Shown here one piece after another: positions 43,660-52,473 of a DNA stretch of 64,000 nucleotides (position 1 is its first letter; each line of letters opens with the position of its first letter). Under the pieces are notes generated by a model. It did no database searches and had not been told where the DNA came from. It saw only the letters and a program-made list of their open reading frames with translations. Source of the DNA: an uncultured Lachnospiraceae bacterium (lineage in GTDB: Bacteria > Bacillota > Clostridia > Lachnospirales > Lachnospiraceae); NCBI GenBank assembly GCA_947577185.1, contig CANPUE010000013.1:1-64000 (forward strand), given 5' to 3'. A program made the translations under genes and the position numbers.

Positions 43660-44538
43660 TCATTCAATATTCTGAATCTGCTCACGCACTTTTTCAATCT
43701 CTGTTTTGAGCTCGATCGCCCGGTTGGAGATTTCCAGATCATTGGATTTCGAGAGGATCGTGTTTGCTTCCCTGTTCATCTCCTGCGCAATGAAATCCAG
43801 CTTTCTCCCGATGCTTCCTCCCTGAACCAGATTCTCCTTCGTCGTTTCTATATGGCTCCTTAAACGAACCAGTTCTTCATCCACACATACTTTATCTGCG
43901 AAGATGGTTACTTCCATCAGTAACCTGCTCTCATCTACCTGCGCGTCTCCTAAAAGTTCCTTAACCTTATCCTCCAGCTTCTGCCGGTACTCTGTAATGA
44001 TCTGCGGGGAACGTTTTGTGATATAATCCACATGCTCCAGCATGCCGTCCAGTTTGGAGATCAGATCGCTCCTTAAATTTTCTCCCTCGCGGATCCTGGT
44101 TTCCACAAAGCCCTTCAGGGCCTGTCGCAGCGCCTTCTCCAGTAAATGCCAGAGTTCTTCCTCGTCGATCGTCTGATCTTCCATACTCAAAACTTCGGGA
44201 TATCTGGACAAAGCAGACACCCTGACATCATTGTCAAGTGAGAAGTCCTCCGCCATCTGATCCAGATACTTCATATACTCCGCCGCCAGTTCTTTGTTAT
44301 ATTTCACACAGAGATTGGTATCCGTATAATCTTCATACGCGATAAAAATATCAACTTTCCCTCTCTGAACGTCATTTTTCAGTTCATTTCTGACAGCTGT
44401 CTCAAAGAATGTCAGTTTCTTCGGCATTTTGATGCTGACATCCAGATATCTGTGATTGACAGATTTCATCTCCACTGTGATCTTACGGTCTTTCTCAATG
44501 ATCTCACTCCTGCCGAATCCGGTCATGCTCTTAATCAT
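43660..44538 (-). CDS. yicC: YicC-family endoribonuclease
   Basis: A 292-residue protein of the YicC/YloC family; members have endoribonuclease activity on small RNAs and mRNA. The family start MIKSMTGFGRSE and the C-terminal DFIAQEMNREANTILSKS are both present. The start at 44538 is chosen because GGAAG stands 6 bp upstream. A strong sigma-A promoter leads from here into the eight-gene operon. Confidence 0.92.
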   Translation of the reverse strand: MIKSMTGFGRSEIIEKDRKITVEMKSVNHRYLDVSIKMPKKLTFFETAVRNELKNDVQRGKVDIFIAYEDYTDTNLCVKYNKELAAEYMKYLDQMAEDFSLDNDVRVSALSRYPEVLSMEDQTIDEEELWHLLEKALRQALKGFVETRIREGENLRSDLISKLDGMLEHVDYITKRSPQIITEYRQKLEDKVKELLGDAQVDESRLLMEVTIFADKVCVDEELVRLRSHIETTKENLVQGGSIGRKLDFIAQEMNREANTILSKSNDLEISNRAIELKTEIEKVREQIQNIE

Positions 44539-44589
44539 ATCCATCTTCCACTCTTCTCTTATCGTATTTTATTACAAACAACCGATAAT

Positions 44590-44618
44590 ATTATAAGATA
44601 ATAGGAGATTCAAGTCAA
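44590..44618 (-). promoter_or_regulatory. Sigma-A promoter of the yicC operon
   Basis: On the minus strand, -35 TTGACT (44613-44618) and -10 TATAAT (44590-44595) have a 17-bp spacer. It is close to consensus and divergent from the rqcH promoter. Confidence 0.85.
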
Positions 44619-44633
44619 GCGAATACTCTGCGA

Positions 44634-44662
44634 TTGAAAACAGGAAGAAAATATTGTAAAAT
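44634..44662 (+). promoter_or_regulatory. Sigma-A promoter of rqcH
   Basis: -35 TTGAAA (44634-44639) and -10 TAAAAT (44657-44662) have a 17-bp spacer; AAAGGA follows about 10 bp before the start codon. Confidence 0.75.
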
Positions 44663-44708
44663 ATAAAAATATATTTGAGACAAAGCAAAAGAAAGGAAAC
44701 GACCTGCC

Positions 44709-46466
44709 ATGGCCTTTGACGGTATTACGATAGCGAACATTGCAAAAGAATTAAACGACACCCTGTCCGGCGGACGTATTTATAAGATCTCACAGCCGGA
44801 GCCTGACGAACTGATCCTCACAGTCAAAAACAACAGTTCTCAGTACAGACTGTTTCTGTCGGCGGACGCTTCCCTGCCGCTCATCTACCTGACAGATAAG
44901 AATAAGCAAAGTCCTCTGACGGCACCCGGCTTCTGCATGCTTCTCAGAAAGCATCTGCAAAACGCCAGAATCCTCGACATCACGCAGCCGGGATTAGAGC
45001 GCATTCTCCGCATCCGGATGGAACATCTCGACGATTTGGGGGATCTCTGTCAAAAAACACTTGTTATTGAAATTATGGGAAAGCACAGCAATATCATCTT
45101 CTGCAGACAGGATGACACGATCGTTGACAGCATCAAGCATATTTCCGGTATGGTCAGCTCCGTCAGGGAAGTCCTGCCCGGCAGGCAATACTTTATTCCG
45201 CAGACGCAGGACAAGACAGACCCGTTCACACTTTTTGAAAATCCGGCGCAGGACAGTGCGAAAAAAGACTTCGCGGCAAAGCTCGCCTCCATGCCGATGC
45301 CTGTCTATAAGGCACTCTACTGCGCCTACACCGGTTTATCTCCCGTCATGGCACAGGAAATCTGCCTGCGCGCCGATATCGACGGAGACCTGCCTGCCAG
45401 CGCACTGCCGGAAGCTTCTCTCAGCGCGCTCTATAACGTCCTGACAGCCATCTTAGAACAGATTAAGGACGGGGATTTCACGCCGAACATTATCTATGAT
45501 AAAAAGGCACCGATTGAGTTTGCCTCCCTGCCGCTGCGCATTTATGCCGGTCAGGAATCCGTCGTCTTTGAAACCATCAGCGAACTCCTGGAACATTACT
45601 ATGAGGAAAAAAACACCCTCACCAATATCCGGCAGAAATCGGCCGATCTGCGCAAGATTGTCCAGACTGCCCTTGAACGGAACGTAAAAAAATATGATCT
45701 GCAGATCAGACAGATAAAAGATACCGAAAAGAGGGAAAAATACCGCATCTACGGTGAACTTCTGAATACTTACGGCTACGGCGTCGCTCCCGGAGCCAAA
45801 TCCATGGAGGCACTCAATTATTATACGAACGAAATGGTAACGGTTCCCCTTGATGAGACGATGACCCCTTCCGAAAATGCCAAAAAATATTTTGACAAAT
45901 ATGGAAAGTTAAAGCGCACTTACGAAGCGCTCTCAGAATTGACTATTCAGGTCAAACAGGAAATCGAGCATCTGGAGTCTGTCGCCGCCGCACTCGATAT
46001 CGCCCTGCTGGAGGAAGATCTCGTGCAGATCAAAGAAGAACTGATCGAAAGCGGCTATATCCGCAGAAAGGGCGGAGGCAAAAAAGTAAAGATAACAAGC
46101 AAGCCCTTTCATTACCTCAGCTCAGACGGCTTTCATATTTATATCGGAAAGAATAACTATCAAAACGATGAGCTGACATTCCGGCTGGCCTCCGGGAACG
46201 ACTGGTGGTTCCATGCCAAAGGAATCCCGGGCTCGCATGTGATCATCAAAACGGAAGGGAAAGAACTGCCCGACCGGGCATTTGAAGAAGCTGCAAAACT
46301 GGCAGCATACTATTCTAAAGGCAGAGCGCAGGAAAAAGTAGAGATCGATTATCTGCAGAAAAAAAATGTGAAAAAGCCTAATGGTTCCAAGCCCGGTTTT
46401 GTCGTTTACTATACGAATTATTCCATGATGATCGAACCCGATATCTCTGATCTGACGCAGCTGTAG
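44709..46466 (+). CDS. rqcH: RqcH, ribosome quality control factor (NFACT family)
   Basis: A 585-residue NFACT protein that binds stalled 50S subunits and directs alanine tails for protein degradation. The N-terminal NFACT-N domain starts DGITIANIAKELNDTLSGGR. A long coiled coil spans about 290-440. The C-terminal NFACT-R domain has GNDWWFHAKGIPGSHVIIK and GSKPGFVVYYTNYSMMIEPD. Such proteins were earlier called fibronectin-binding. It is monocistronic and ends at a bidirectional hairpin. Confidence 0.95.
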   Translation: MAFDGITIANIAKELNDTLSGGRIYKISQPEPDELILTVKNNSSQYRLFLSADASLPLIYLTDKNKQSPLTAPGFCMLLRKHLQNARILDITQPGLERILRIRMEHLDDLGDLCQKTLVIEIMGKHSNIIFCRQDDTIVDSIKHISGMVSSVREVLPGRQYFIPQTQDKTDPFTLFENPAQDSAKKDFAAKLASMPMPVYKALYCAYTGLSPVMAQEICLRADIDGDLPASALPEASLSALYNVLTAILEQIKDGDFTPNIIYDKKAPIEFASLPLRIYAGQESVVFETISELLEHYYEEKNTLTNIRQKSADLRKIVQTALERNVKKYDLQIRQIKDTEKREKYRIYGELLNTYGYGVAPGAKSMEALNYYTNEMVTVPLDETMTPSENAKKYFDKYGKLKRTYEALSELTIQVKQEIEHLESVAAALDIALLEEDLVQIKEELIESGYIRRKGGGKKVKITSKPFHYLSSDGFHIYIGKNNYQNDELTFRLASGNDWWFHAKGIPGSHVIIKTEGKELPDRAFEEAAKLAAYYSKGRAQEKVEIDYLQKKNVKKPNGSKPGFVVYYTNYSMMIEPDISDLTQL

Positions 46467-46505
46467 CTACAGGCAGGATCACGTATCATAACAGGTGATG
46501 TCAAA

Positions 46506-46551
46506 AAATCTCCCGTTAACATCCGCATTTGCAGATATTAATGGGAGATTT
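46506..46551. terminator. Bidirectional terminator between rqcH and the coat-like genes
   Basis: AAATCTCCCGTTAA (46506-46519) and TTAATGGGAGATTT (46538-46551) form a 14-bp stem with one G-U pair. T-runs follow on both strands, so it can serve both converging genes. Confidence 0.85.
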
Positions 46552-46580
46552 AATTTTCAGGCAATCCCTGTAATTTCCGG

Positions 46581-46841
46581 CTAAATTGTCTTTTCGGTAA
46601 AGAGAGATTTCACATGGTCGATCTCAGACTGTGTGGCCTTCGCCGCCGGCACATAATAGGATTTCTCTCTTGCGATCTGATATAATTCTTCCTGAGACTG
46701 CTCACAGGCGTTACGGAACTGCTTTAAAGTCTGTTTTAACTCTTTGTTTTCTGTCTGCGGGATCATTTCACCAAAGCGAACCAGTTCCCCGTTGATTCCT
46801 GTCAGCGTATCCGCTACCATTGTTTTTTCCTGCATCTGCAT
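46581..46841 (-). CDS. CotF-like spore coat protein
   Basis: An 86-residue helical protein. The pattern NACEQSQEELYQIAREKSYYVPA followed by ATQSEIDHVKSLF is typical of the short CotF-related coat proteins in Clostridia. GGAGGG stands 6 bp before the ATG. It lies 27 bp after the small TTG-start gene and is probably cotranscribed with it. A coat role is inferred from the family; it is unclear whether this strain sporulates. Confidence 0.7.
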   Translation of the reverse strand: MQMQEKTMVADTLTGINGELVRFGEMIPQTENKELKQTLKQFRNACEQSQEELYQIAREKSYYVPAAKATQSEIDHVKSLFTEKTI

Positions 46842-46868
46842 AATAAGCCCTCCATTCTTCTCTAACGT

Positions 46869-47054
46869 TTAACGTAAAAATTCCATTAACTGCTGCTTGT
46901 TCTGCATCGCCGATTTCGCGCCTTTTTCAAAAAACTGCTTTACCTGCGTGTCAGACGCACATTCCGCGTATTCTTTCATTTTGCAGTGTGTTACGTCATA
47001 GCCGCCCATGAGATGACGAAGATTCTGTAATTCGAGTTCTGATAAATTTGCCAA
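46869..47054 (-). CDS. Small coat-associated helical protein
   Basis: A 61-residue protein that begins with a TTG codon (AGGAGGT stands about 8 bp upstream). The sequence ELELQNLRHLMGGYDVTHCKM followed by KEYAECASDTQVKQFFE suggests a two-helix bundle like the N-terminal half of ferritin-like coat proteins. It precedes the CotF-like gene and may form a pair with it. The family is recognised only in outline. Confidence 0.55.
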   Translation of the reverse strand: MANLSELELQNLRHLMGGYDVTHCKMKEYAECASDTQVKQFFEKGAKSAMQNKQQLMEFLR

Positions 47055-47153
47055 TTTAGGTTACCTCCTGATATCATTTTTACACCGTCTGCCCGCTCGG
47101 CGGACATCACTGTACCTCTTTTAGTATCCCGAATCGGCTGTCATTTATTCATT

Positions 47154-48791
47154 TTATTTTTTTAACAGATGCATTTTCTTTGCGATACGGACCAACATGG
47201 CTCCCTTGGGAAATGCTTTCAATTCTGCCTCATTCACAGCTCCAAATTTCATGATCAGAACGAAATAAATAACTGCTGATATTCCAATTGCGATTACCAC
47301 GCTGATCCGGTTCAGTTTGATCACATAATAGACACCCTGATAGATCCCGAAGGCCGCCGCACCCATACAGCCTGCGGCCAGTCCGGGTTTGATGTAGGTA
47401 TTCACGACATTTTCCCGGTATCTCAGCGACCTTTTCACCTCGGCATGATTCAGAATGCACATAATCAGCGAATAGACGATATTGGCAATCGCCAGCGCAT
47501 ACAGGTCCAGATCCGTGAATAATAACAGCATGACGAGAACGACAACCTGAATCACCAGCGCAAAAGACGCATGGACGACGGGAACGTTGACTCTGCCGAT
47601 CCCCTGCAGTACTGCGTTTGTCAGCGTAGACAGGCCGTATAAAATAACCGTGACCGCCAGCACCCGGATCAGCTCTGAGGCGGCATCGAGCGCCTCTCTG
47701 TGCGGATAGATAAACTGCACAATCGGTCTGGCCAGGGCAAACAGACCGACCGCAGAAGGAATGGCTACAAGCATCGTCATTCTTGTCACCTGCTCTACTT
47801 TATGTCTTGTCTCTTTTTTCTTTTTCATGGCAAAAGAAGCGGAGATTCCCGGTATGGCGGCGGAAGACAGAGACGAGGCCACAGCGATCGGAATATTAAT
47901 GATCGTGATCGCCTGCGTGGCAAAAATACCGTACTGGATCGCCACAAACGTTTCTTCCATGCCCTCCACGTCCGTCATGATATACTGATAGATCTTCATA
48001 TTGACGGCTGTGGAACAGTTATAGATGAACGTACTTAAAATAAATGGAGTAACCGTTGTTATTATTATCCTGAAAATATCTCTGTAGCTTTCCTGAAACC
48101 GCGTATGATCCCTCTTGATCCGGTTTTTGATCACACTTCCGTTGACACAATACATACCATACATGAAAAGCAAGGCGATCAAAACACCCGCGCCTGTGCC
48201 GAGCGCACTGCCGGAAGCGCCGTAAACCGCCTGTGTGGTCTCCCCTTCGCCCTTCACCATACCGATCAAAAGCCAGGCCGCAAGCATACTGACGGCGGCA
48301 TTCAGAATCTGTTCGAGAATCTGAGAAATCGAGGTATGAACCATCGAGCCGTGTGCCTGAAAATATCCGCGCAGCACGCCCAACAGCCCCGAAAAGAAAA
48401 TCGTCGGTGCAAAAACCCGCAGCACCGGCACCGCATTCTCGATATCGACAAGAAAAGGCGCACCAAAAAAAGTGAGCAGAGAGGCAATTCCGCCCACGAT
48501 TACAACATAAATCAACGCACACTGAAATACCCTCTGGGCATTTCGATATTCTTTATAAGCCAGTCGCTGCGCAATGACTTTCGAAATGGCAGAGGGTATA
48601 CTGTACGAAGACACCAACAAAATAATGGTATATATATTGATAGCGCTGCTGTAGTAGCCGTTTCCTTCCAGCCCGATAATGCTGGTTAACGGACTGCGGT
48701 AGAGCAGCCCAATGATTCTGACGATAATGCCGGCAGCCGCAAGAATGCCGGCCTGAAGCACAAAACTGTCTTTCTTCTTTTGTTGTGCCAT
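47154..48791 (-). CDS. SpoVB/YtgP-type polysaccharide flippase
   Basis: A 545-residue MOP-superfamily membrane protein with about 14 predicted spans. VLQAGILAAAGIIVRIIGLLYR at the start and GVLRGYFQAHGSMVHTSISQ mark the SpoVB/YtgP group of lipid-linked sugar flippases; YtgP is a lipid II flippase in Bacillus. The start at 48791 is preferred because the ATG at 48803 directly abuts AAAGG. It lies 27 bp downstream of glgA. It is longer than the 458-residue homolog at 27055. Confidence 0.82.
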   Translation of the reverse strand: MAQQKKKDSFVLQAGILAAAGIIVRIIGLLYRSPLTSIIGLEGNGYYSSAINIYTIILLVSSYSIPSAISKVIAQRLAYKEYRNAQRVFQCALIYVVIVGGIASLLTFFGAPFLVDIENAVPVLRVFAPTIFFSGLLGVLRGYFQAHGSMVHTSISQILEQILNAAVSMLAAWLLIGMVKGEGETTQAVYGASGSALGTGAGVLIALLFMYGMYCVNGSVIKNRIKRDHTRFQESYRDIFRIIITTVTPFILSTFIYNCSTAVNMKIYQYIMTDVEGMEETFVAIQYGIFATQAITIINIPIAVASSLSSAAIPGISASFAMKKKKETRHKVEQVTRMTMLVAIPSAVGLFALARPIVQFIYPHREALDAASELIRVLAVTVILYGLSTLTNAVLQGIGRVNVPVVHASFALVIQVVVLVMLLLFTDLDLYALAIANIVYSLIMCILNHAEVKRSLRYRENVVNTYIKPGLAAGCMGAAAFGIYQGVYYVIKLNRISVVIAIGISAVIYFVLIMKFGAVNEAELKAFPKGAMLVRIAKKMHLLKK

Positions 48792-48817
48792 TTTCCGTTC
48801 CATCCTTTAATACTGCA

Positions 48818-50263
48818 CTAGCCGATCAGCCAGTCATACATTTCCTGATACTTTCTGGCCGACACATGCCATGAGAAGTCCGCCGCCATGGCACGGTCTA
48901 TGATCTTATTCCACTCTCTTTTCTTATCGTAATAAATACGTTCCGCATAACGGATCGTGTTTAACATTTCGTGTGCATTGTAATTCACAAAACTAAATCC
49001 CGTGCCGCTGCTCTCATACTCATTATATGGCACTACCGTGTCTTTGAGACCACCCGTTTCGCGCACGATCGGCACCGTACCATAACGAAGAGACATCAGC
49101 TGGCTGAGTCCGCAGGGTTCAAACAGCGACGGCATCAAAAAGGCATCGCTGGCCGCATAAATCTTGTGAGACAACGGATCGGAATAATAAATATTCGCTG
49201 AAACCTTTCCGTGATATTTCCAGTCATAGTGACGGAACATATTTTCATACTGTTCTTCACCGGTTCCGAGTACAACAATCTGCACATTGTCCTGGCACAG
49301 CTCATCCATCACATACGAGATCAGGTCAAACCCTTTTTGCCCGGTCAGTCTGGAAACAATTCCGATCAACATCGTCTTGTCGTCCTGGTTTAATCCCAGT
49401 TCAGCCTGCAGAGCACGTTTATTCTTAATTTTTTCCTTGCGGAAGTTCATCGCATTATAAGGAAATTCTATGTTCGCATCCGTTTCCGGATTAAAATCGT
49501 CGTAATCGATCCCGTTCACAATACCGCGCAGATCATTTGTTCTGGCACAGAGCAGACCGTTTAAGCCCTCCCCATAGAACGCTGTCTTGATCTCCTCCGC
49601 ATACGTATCGCTGACAGTTGTGATCGCATCGGCGTAGACAAGGCCGCCCTTTAAGAGATTAGCGTCTTTATAGGCCTCCAGCTTGTCAGCCGTAAAGAAA
49701 TACTCCGGCAGTCCGGTGATCTCCCTTACTTCTTTCACGTTCCATTTTCCCTGGAACATCAGGTTGTGAATGGTCATAGCCGTCTTGATGCCTCTGTAAA
49801 ATTCTCCGCCCTGGAATCGTTCTTTCAAATAAACAGGGATCAGTCCGGTCTGCCAGTCATGACAGTGGATCAGGTCCGGCCTGAAATCGATCACCGGCAG
49901 GATCGAGAGTACGGCTTTACAGAAGAACGCATATTTCTCAATCTCAAACAACGCATTGTCACTGTACGGCTTAAACCCATTAAAGAAGGATTCATTGTCG
50001 ATAAAGTAATATTTCACCCCGTCAACTTCCGCTTCCAAAATGCCGACATATTCATTTTTCCAATGAAAATCCATATAAAAATGTGTTTTATACTGTAGTA
50101 CATCCTTCATTTTCTGTGACATACAGGTATACTTCGGCAAAACAACTCTGACGTCAAAATACTCTTTATCAATACATTTCGGCAAAGAACCGACAACATC
50201 CGCCAGACCGCCCGTTTTAATAAATGGAACCCCTTCCGATGCAGCAAATAAAATCTTCTTCAT
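48818..50263 (-). CDS. glgA: Glycogen synthase (ADP-glucose type)
   Basis: A 481-residue GT5 enzyme that extends alpha-1,4-glucan with ADP-glucose. KTGGLADVVGSLPK is at the N-terminus with the ADP-glucose Lys. The catalytic C-terminal domain has RLTGQKGFDL and EPCGLSQLMSLRYGTVPIVR. GGAGGG precedes the ATG. No other glg genes are nearby. Its own promoter lies upstream, and a flippase gene follows. Confidence 0.96.
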   Translation of the reverse strand: MKKILFAASEGVPFIKTGGLADVVGSLPKCIDKEYFDVRVVLPKYTCMSQKMKDVLQYKTHFYMDFHWKNEYVGILEAEVDGVKYYFIDNESFFNGFKPYSDNALFEIEKYAFFCKAVLSILPVIDFRPDLIHCHDWQTGLIPVYLKERFQGGEFYRGIKTAMTIHNLMFQGKWNVKEVREITGLPEYFFTADKLEAYKDANLLKGGLVYADAITTVSDTYAEEIKTAFYGEGLNGLLCARTNDLRGIVNGIDYDDFNPETDANIEFPYNAMNFRKEKIKNKRALQAELGLNQDDKTMLIGIVSRLTGQKGFDLISYVMDELCQDNVQIVVLGTGEEQYENMFRHYDWKYHGKVSANIYYSDPLSHKIYAASDAFLMPSLFEPCGLSQLMSLRYGTVPIVRETGGLKDTVVPYNEYESSGTGFSFVNYNAHEMLNTIRYAERIYYDKKREWNKIIDRAMAADFSWHVSARKYQEMYDWLIG

Positions 50264-50307
50264 GAATCAACCCTCCAAAACACTGTTTTGCTTATTTTAT
50301 TTCTGTT

Positions 50308-50336
50308 ATTATACCTCATTTCGGATGGTATTGAAA
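50308..50336 (-). promoter_or_regulatory. Sigma-A promoter of glgA
   Basis: On the minus strand, -35 TTTCAA (50331-50336) and -10 TATAAT (50308-50313) have a 17-bp spacer, about 45 bp upstream of the start codon. Confidence 0.65.
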
Positions 50337-50372
50337 GGATTAATTTGTATTAAATGTAAATTACACTGCATA

Positions 50373-50900
50373 TTAATTGCCGAAATTTCTGTACTGCAGA
50401 CGGATCTTATCTGCGATCAGCGCAATAAACTCGGAATTGGTCGGTTTTCCTTTCCCCGTATTGATCGTATAGCCAAACAATGCATCCAGCGTTTCCATTC
50501 TGCCTCTGGACCATGCTACCTCGATTGCGTGTCTTATGGCGCGTTCCACCCTGCTTGGAGTCGTCTGATACTTACCAGCGATTGTAGGATAGAGAACTTT
50601 CGTGATCGACCCAAGCATTTCCACGTCTTCCACGGACATCATAATCGCCTCCCGTAAATACTGATAGCCCTTAATATGAGCCGGAACACCGATCTCATGT
50701 ATCATATTGGTGACATCTTTTTCCAGATCATGCAAAACAGGCTCCTTTACGGCATCCTGTATCACGACCGGTACATCCTCCTGCTTCCCTGAAGGTACTG
50801 TTATCATAATCTGAAATTCTTTATCCCCGCTCATCAGATTGTTCAGAATCTGATAGACTTTCTCATTATCTCTTGTTACGGTTAGATTCAACTGTTCCAT
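50373..50900 (-). CDS. spo0A: Spo0A with truncated receiver domain
   Basis: The C-terminal 115 residues are a full Spo0A DNA-binding domain: [50 protein letters not shown] and [17 protein letters not shown] are nearly as in Bacillus. The N-terminal part is only about 60 residues. Residues 1-40 align with the first strand, helix and second strand of the receiver, then the rest is missing. The phospho-acceptor Asp, the conserved Thr and the Lys are absent, and the DD pair is reduced to RDN. The protein has 175 residues against about 265. The location after spoIVB is canonical. It cannot be a phosphorelay target. The isolated DNA-binding domain of Bacillus Spo0A is constitutively active. Confidence 0.9.
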   Translation of the reverse strand: MEQLNLTVTRDNEKVYQILNNLMSGDKEFQIMITVPSGKQEDVPVVIQDAVKEPVLHDLEKDVTNMIHEIGVPAHIKGYQYLREAIMMSVEDVEMLGSITKVLYPTIAGKYQTTPSRVERAIRHAIEVAWSRGRMETLDALFGYTINTGKGKPTNSEFIALIADKIRLQYRNFGN

Positions 50901-50927
50901 AAAAATCACCATGCCTTTCTCTCAGCC

Positions 50928-50990
50928 TGCAAATTTGAGTGCGGATCCGGTCCGCAATGCGCATGCGCCATGCACAGGCACAAATTTGCA
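50928..50990 (-). promoter_or_regulatory. Structured leader of spo0A
   Basis: TGCAAATTTG (50928-50937) pairs with CAAATTTGCA (50981-50990). The enclosed part has a TGCGGA/TCCGCA hairpin (50940-50956) and the palindrome GCGCATGCGC (50959-50968). A TATAAT -10 box lies upstream at 51018-51023, with a poor -35. Confidence 0.5.
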
Positions 50991-51076
50991 TTGTCCTGGC
51001 AACATCACGCTAACAATATTATAAACAATGGTGAAGCCCTATGGAATATTTAGGCATCGCACAATCTCATAAACCG

Positions 51077-52345
51077 TCACTGTACCAGCATATTTTCAAT
51101 AAAAATTCCGTACCCGCTCGTCGCATCCTGTACCAGTACATGCGTTACCGCGCCGACCAGTTTCCCGTTTTGCAAAATGGGACTGCCGCTCATTCCCTGA
51201 ATGATGCCGCCGGTCAGGGTCAGAAGTTCTTCATCCGTGATCTTAATAACAAGCCCCCTGTTGATGTTGTCGTCTTCGAGATGGAGTTCCTGTATTGTGA
51301 TGTCATACAGCTGCGGTTCTCCTGTAACGGAACAGATGATCTGTGCCGGACCGATCTCCACCTCCTGCTTTAGCGCGATGGGAACTGCCTCATGAGATGT
51401 CTGCTGCACGACGGCATCGTCACAGACCCCGAAAATCCCTTCCGCCGTATTCTCCATGATCTCACCGATGATATTCTCATTGTCATATTCGATATACCCT
51501 GTGAGTTCTCCCGGCGAGCCGCCTTTTCCCTTCGTGATGCCGACAATTTCCGTCTTGTACAAAGTACCTTCCTCAAGCCGCATGAGCGTGGACGTATCAA
51601 CATCATTGATGCCGTGCCCAAGCGCGCCGAAACTGTCATCCGTATTGACATAGGTCAGCGTACCGATCCCCTGTGCGTTATCTCTGATCCAGATCCCAAG
51701 CTTCCACTCCCCGCTCTGGTTGCCTTCCGGCTTTATCTTAACTTCTGTCGTTTCCTCCCCCCGCCGCAGGGTCATGATCATCTCTTCCCCCGCCGAGTCT
51801 GCTATCATCTGCACGAACTGTTTTTTATTTTCTACTTTTTCCCCGTTTACGTCCAGAATATAATCTCCGGTCTGTAAAATATACTTTGCGGGTGAGATAG
51901 TCTCCCCGCTTTCGTTTTCAAATTCTCCGATACCGACTACCAGAACGCCGTCCGTCTTGACATAAATACCGACCGGCATCCCCGATGGAATCAGCGTCTT
52001 ATCCTGTATCACCTGAATGTCAACACTCTTATAAGGAAGGATCCCGAACAGTTTCAGATTGATCTTGTAATTATCAATCTGATTCGCCCTGACCGTGACC
52101 CCTCTGGAAAAATTGACATGAAGGCTTTCCACCCCTGTGGAGAGGCTTTCCACCGCTTCCTGATAGATTTCACCGGACACCGGAACATGAAAATCCAGTT
52201 CCTGCTCGACTCCCGCACGGATCTTGATCGTGGAAGGCACCTTTTTCCAATAATCAATGTACACTGCCAAAAACAGCGAGAACAAAGCGGCAGCCAACAG
52301 GATATATAAAAATCTGCGATAATTCTTTAATTTAGCGTCCGTCAT
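51077..52345 (-). CDS. spoIVB: SpoIVB serine peptidase
   Basis: A 422-residue secreted peptidase that signals from the forespore to activate pro-sigma-K processing. One membrane helix is at about 12-30. A PDZ domain (about 100-200) contains AKYILQTGDYILDVNGEKVE. The peptidase has the catalytic His in GALGHGINDVD and the Ser in GMSGSPILQNG. The start at 52345 is chosen because AAAGGA stands 8 bp upstream. It is intact, unlike its neighbour spo0A. Confidence 0.95.
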   Translation of the reverse strand: MTDAKLKNYRRFLYILLAAALFSLFLAVYIDYWKKVPSTIKIRAGVEQELDFHVPVSGEIYQEAVESLSTGVESLHVNFSRGVTVRANQIDNYKINLKLFGILPYKSVDIQVIQDKTLIPSGMPVGIYVKTDGVLVVGIGEFENESGETISPAKYILQTGDYILDVNGEKVENKKQFVQMIADSAGEEMIMTLRRGEETTEVKIKPEGNQSGEWKLGIWIRDNAQGIGTLTYVNTDDSFGALGHGINDVDTSTLMRLEEGTLYKTEIVGITKGKGGSPGELTGYIEYDNENIIGEIMENTAEGIFGVCDDAVVQQTSHEAVPIALKQEVEIGPAQIICSVTGEPQLYDITIQELHLEDDNINRGLVIKITDEELLTLTGGIIQGMSGSPILQNGKLVGAVTHVLVQDATSGYGIFIENMLVQ

Positions 52346-52408
52346 TTCCGTGTTCCTTTCCCAATGCAGTAAAAAGCTTACGCCTGTCCTTTCTACCGCC
52401 ATGAATAA

Positions 52409-52453
52409 ACATACTAAAAAAGAACATACGAATGTATGTCCCTTTTAGTATGT
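52409..52453 (-). terminator. Nested hairpin terminator between recN and spoIVB
   Basis: An inner stem ACATAC/GTATGT on the minus strand is followed by a TTTTTT run, which is a plausible terminator. A longer outer pairing of ACATACTAAAA with TTTTAGTATGT encloses it and would use the same T-run, so the two folds compete. Confidence 0.65.
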
Positions 52454-52473
52454 GAAAAATATTTGATTTTAAT

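Noticed and set aside
50373-51076. Remains of the Spo0A receiver in another frame upstream
   Set aside because: Only about 165 bp separate the gene from spoIVB and it contains hairpins and a promoter, not receiver sequence.
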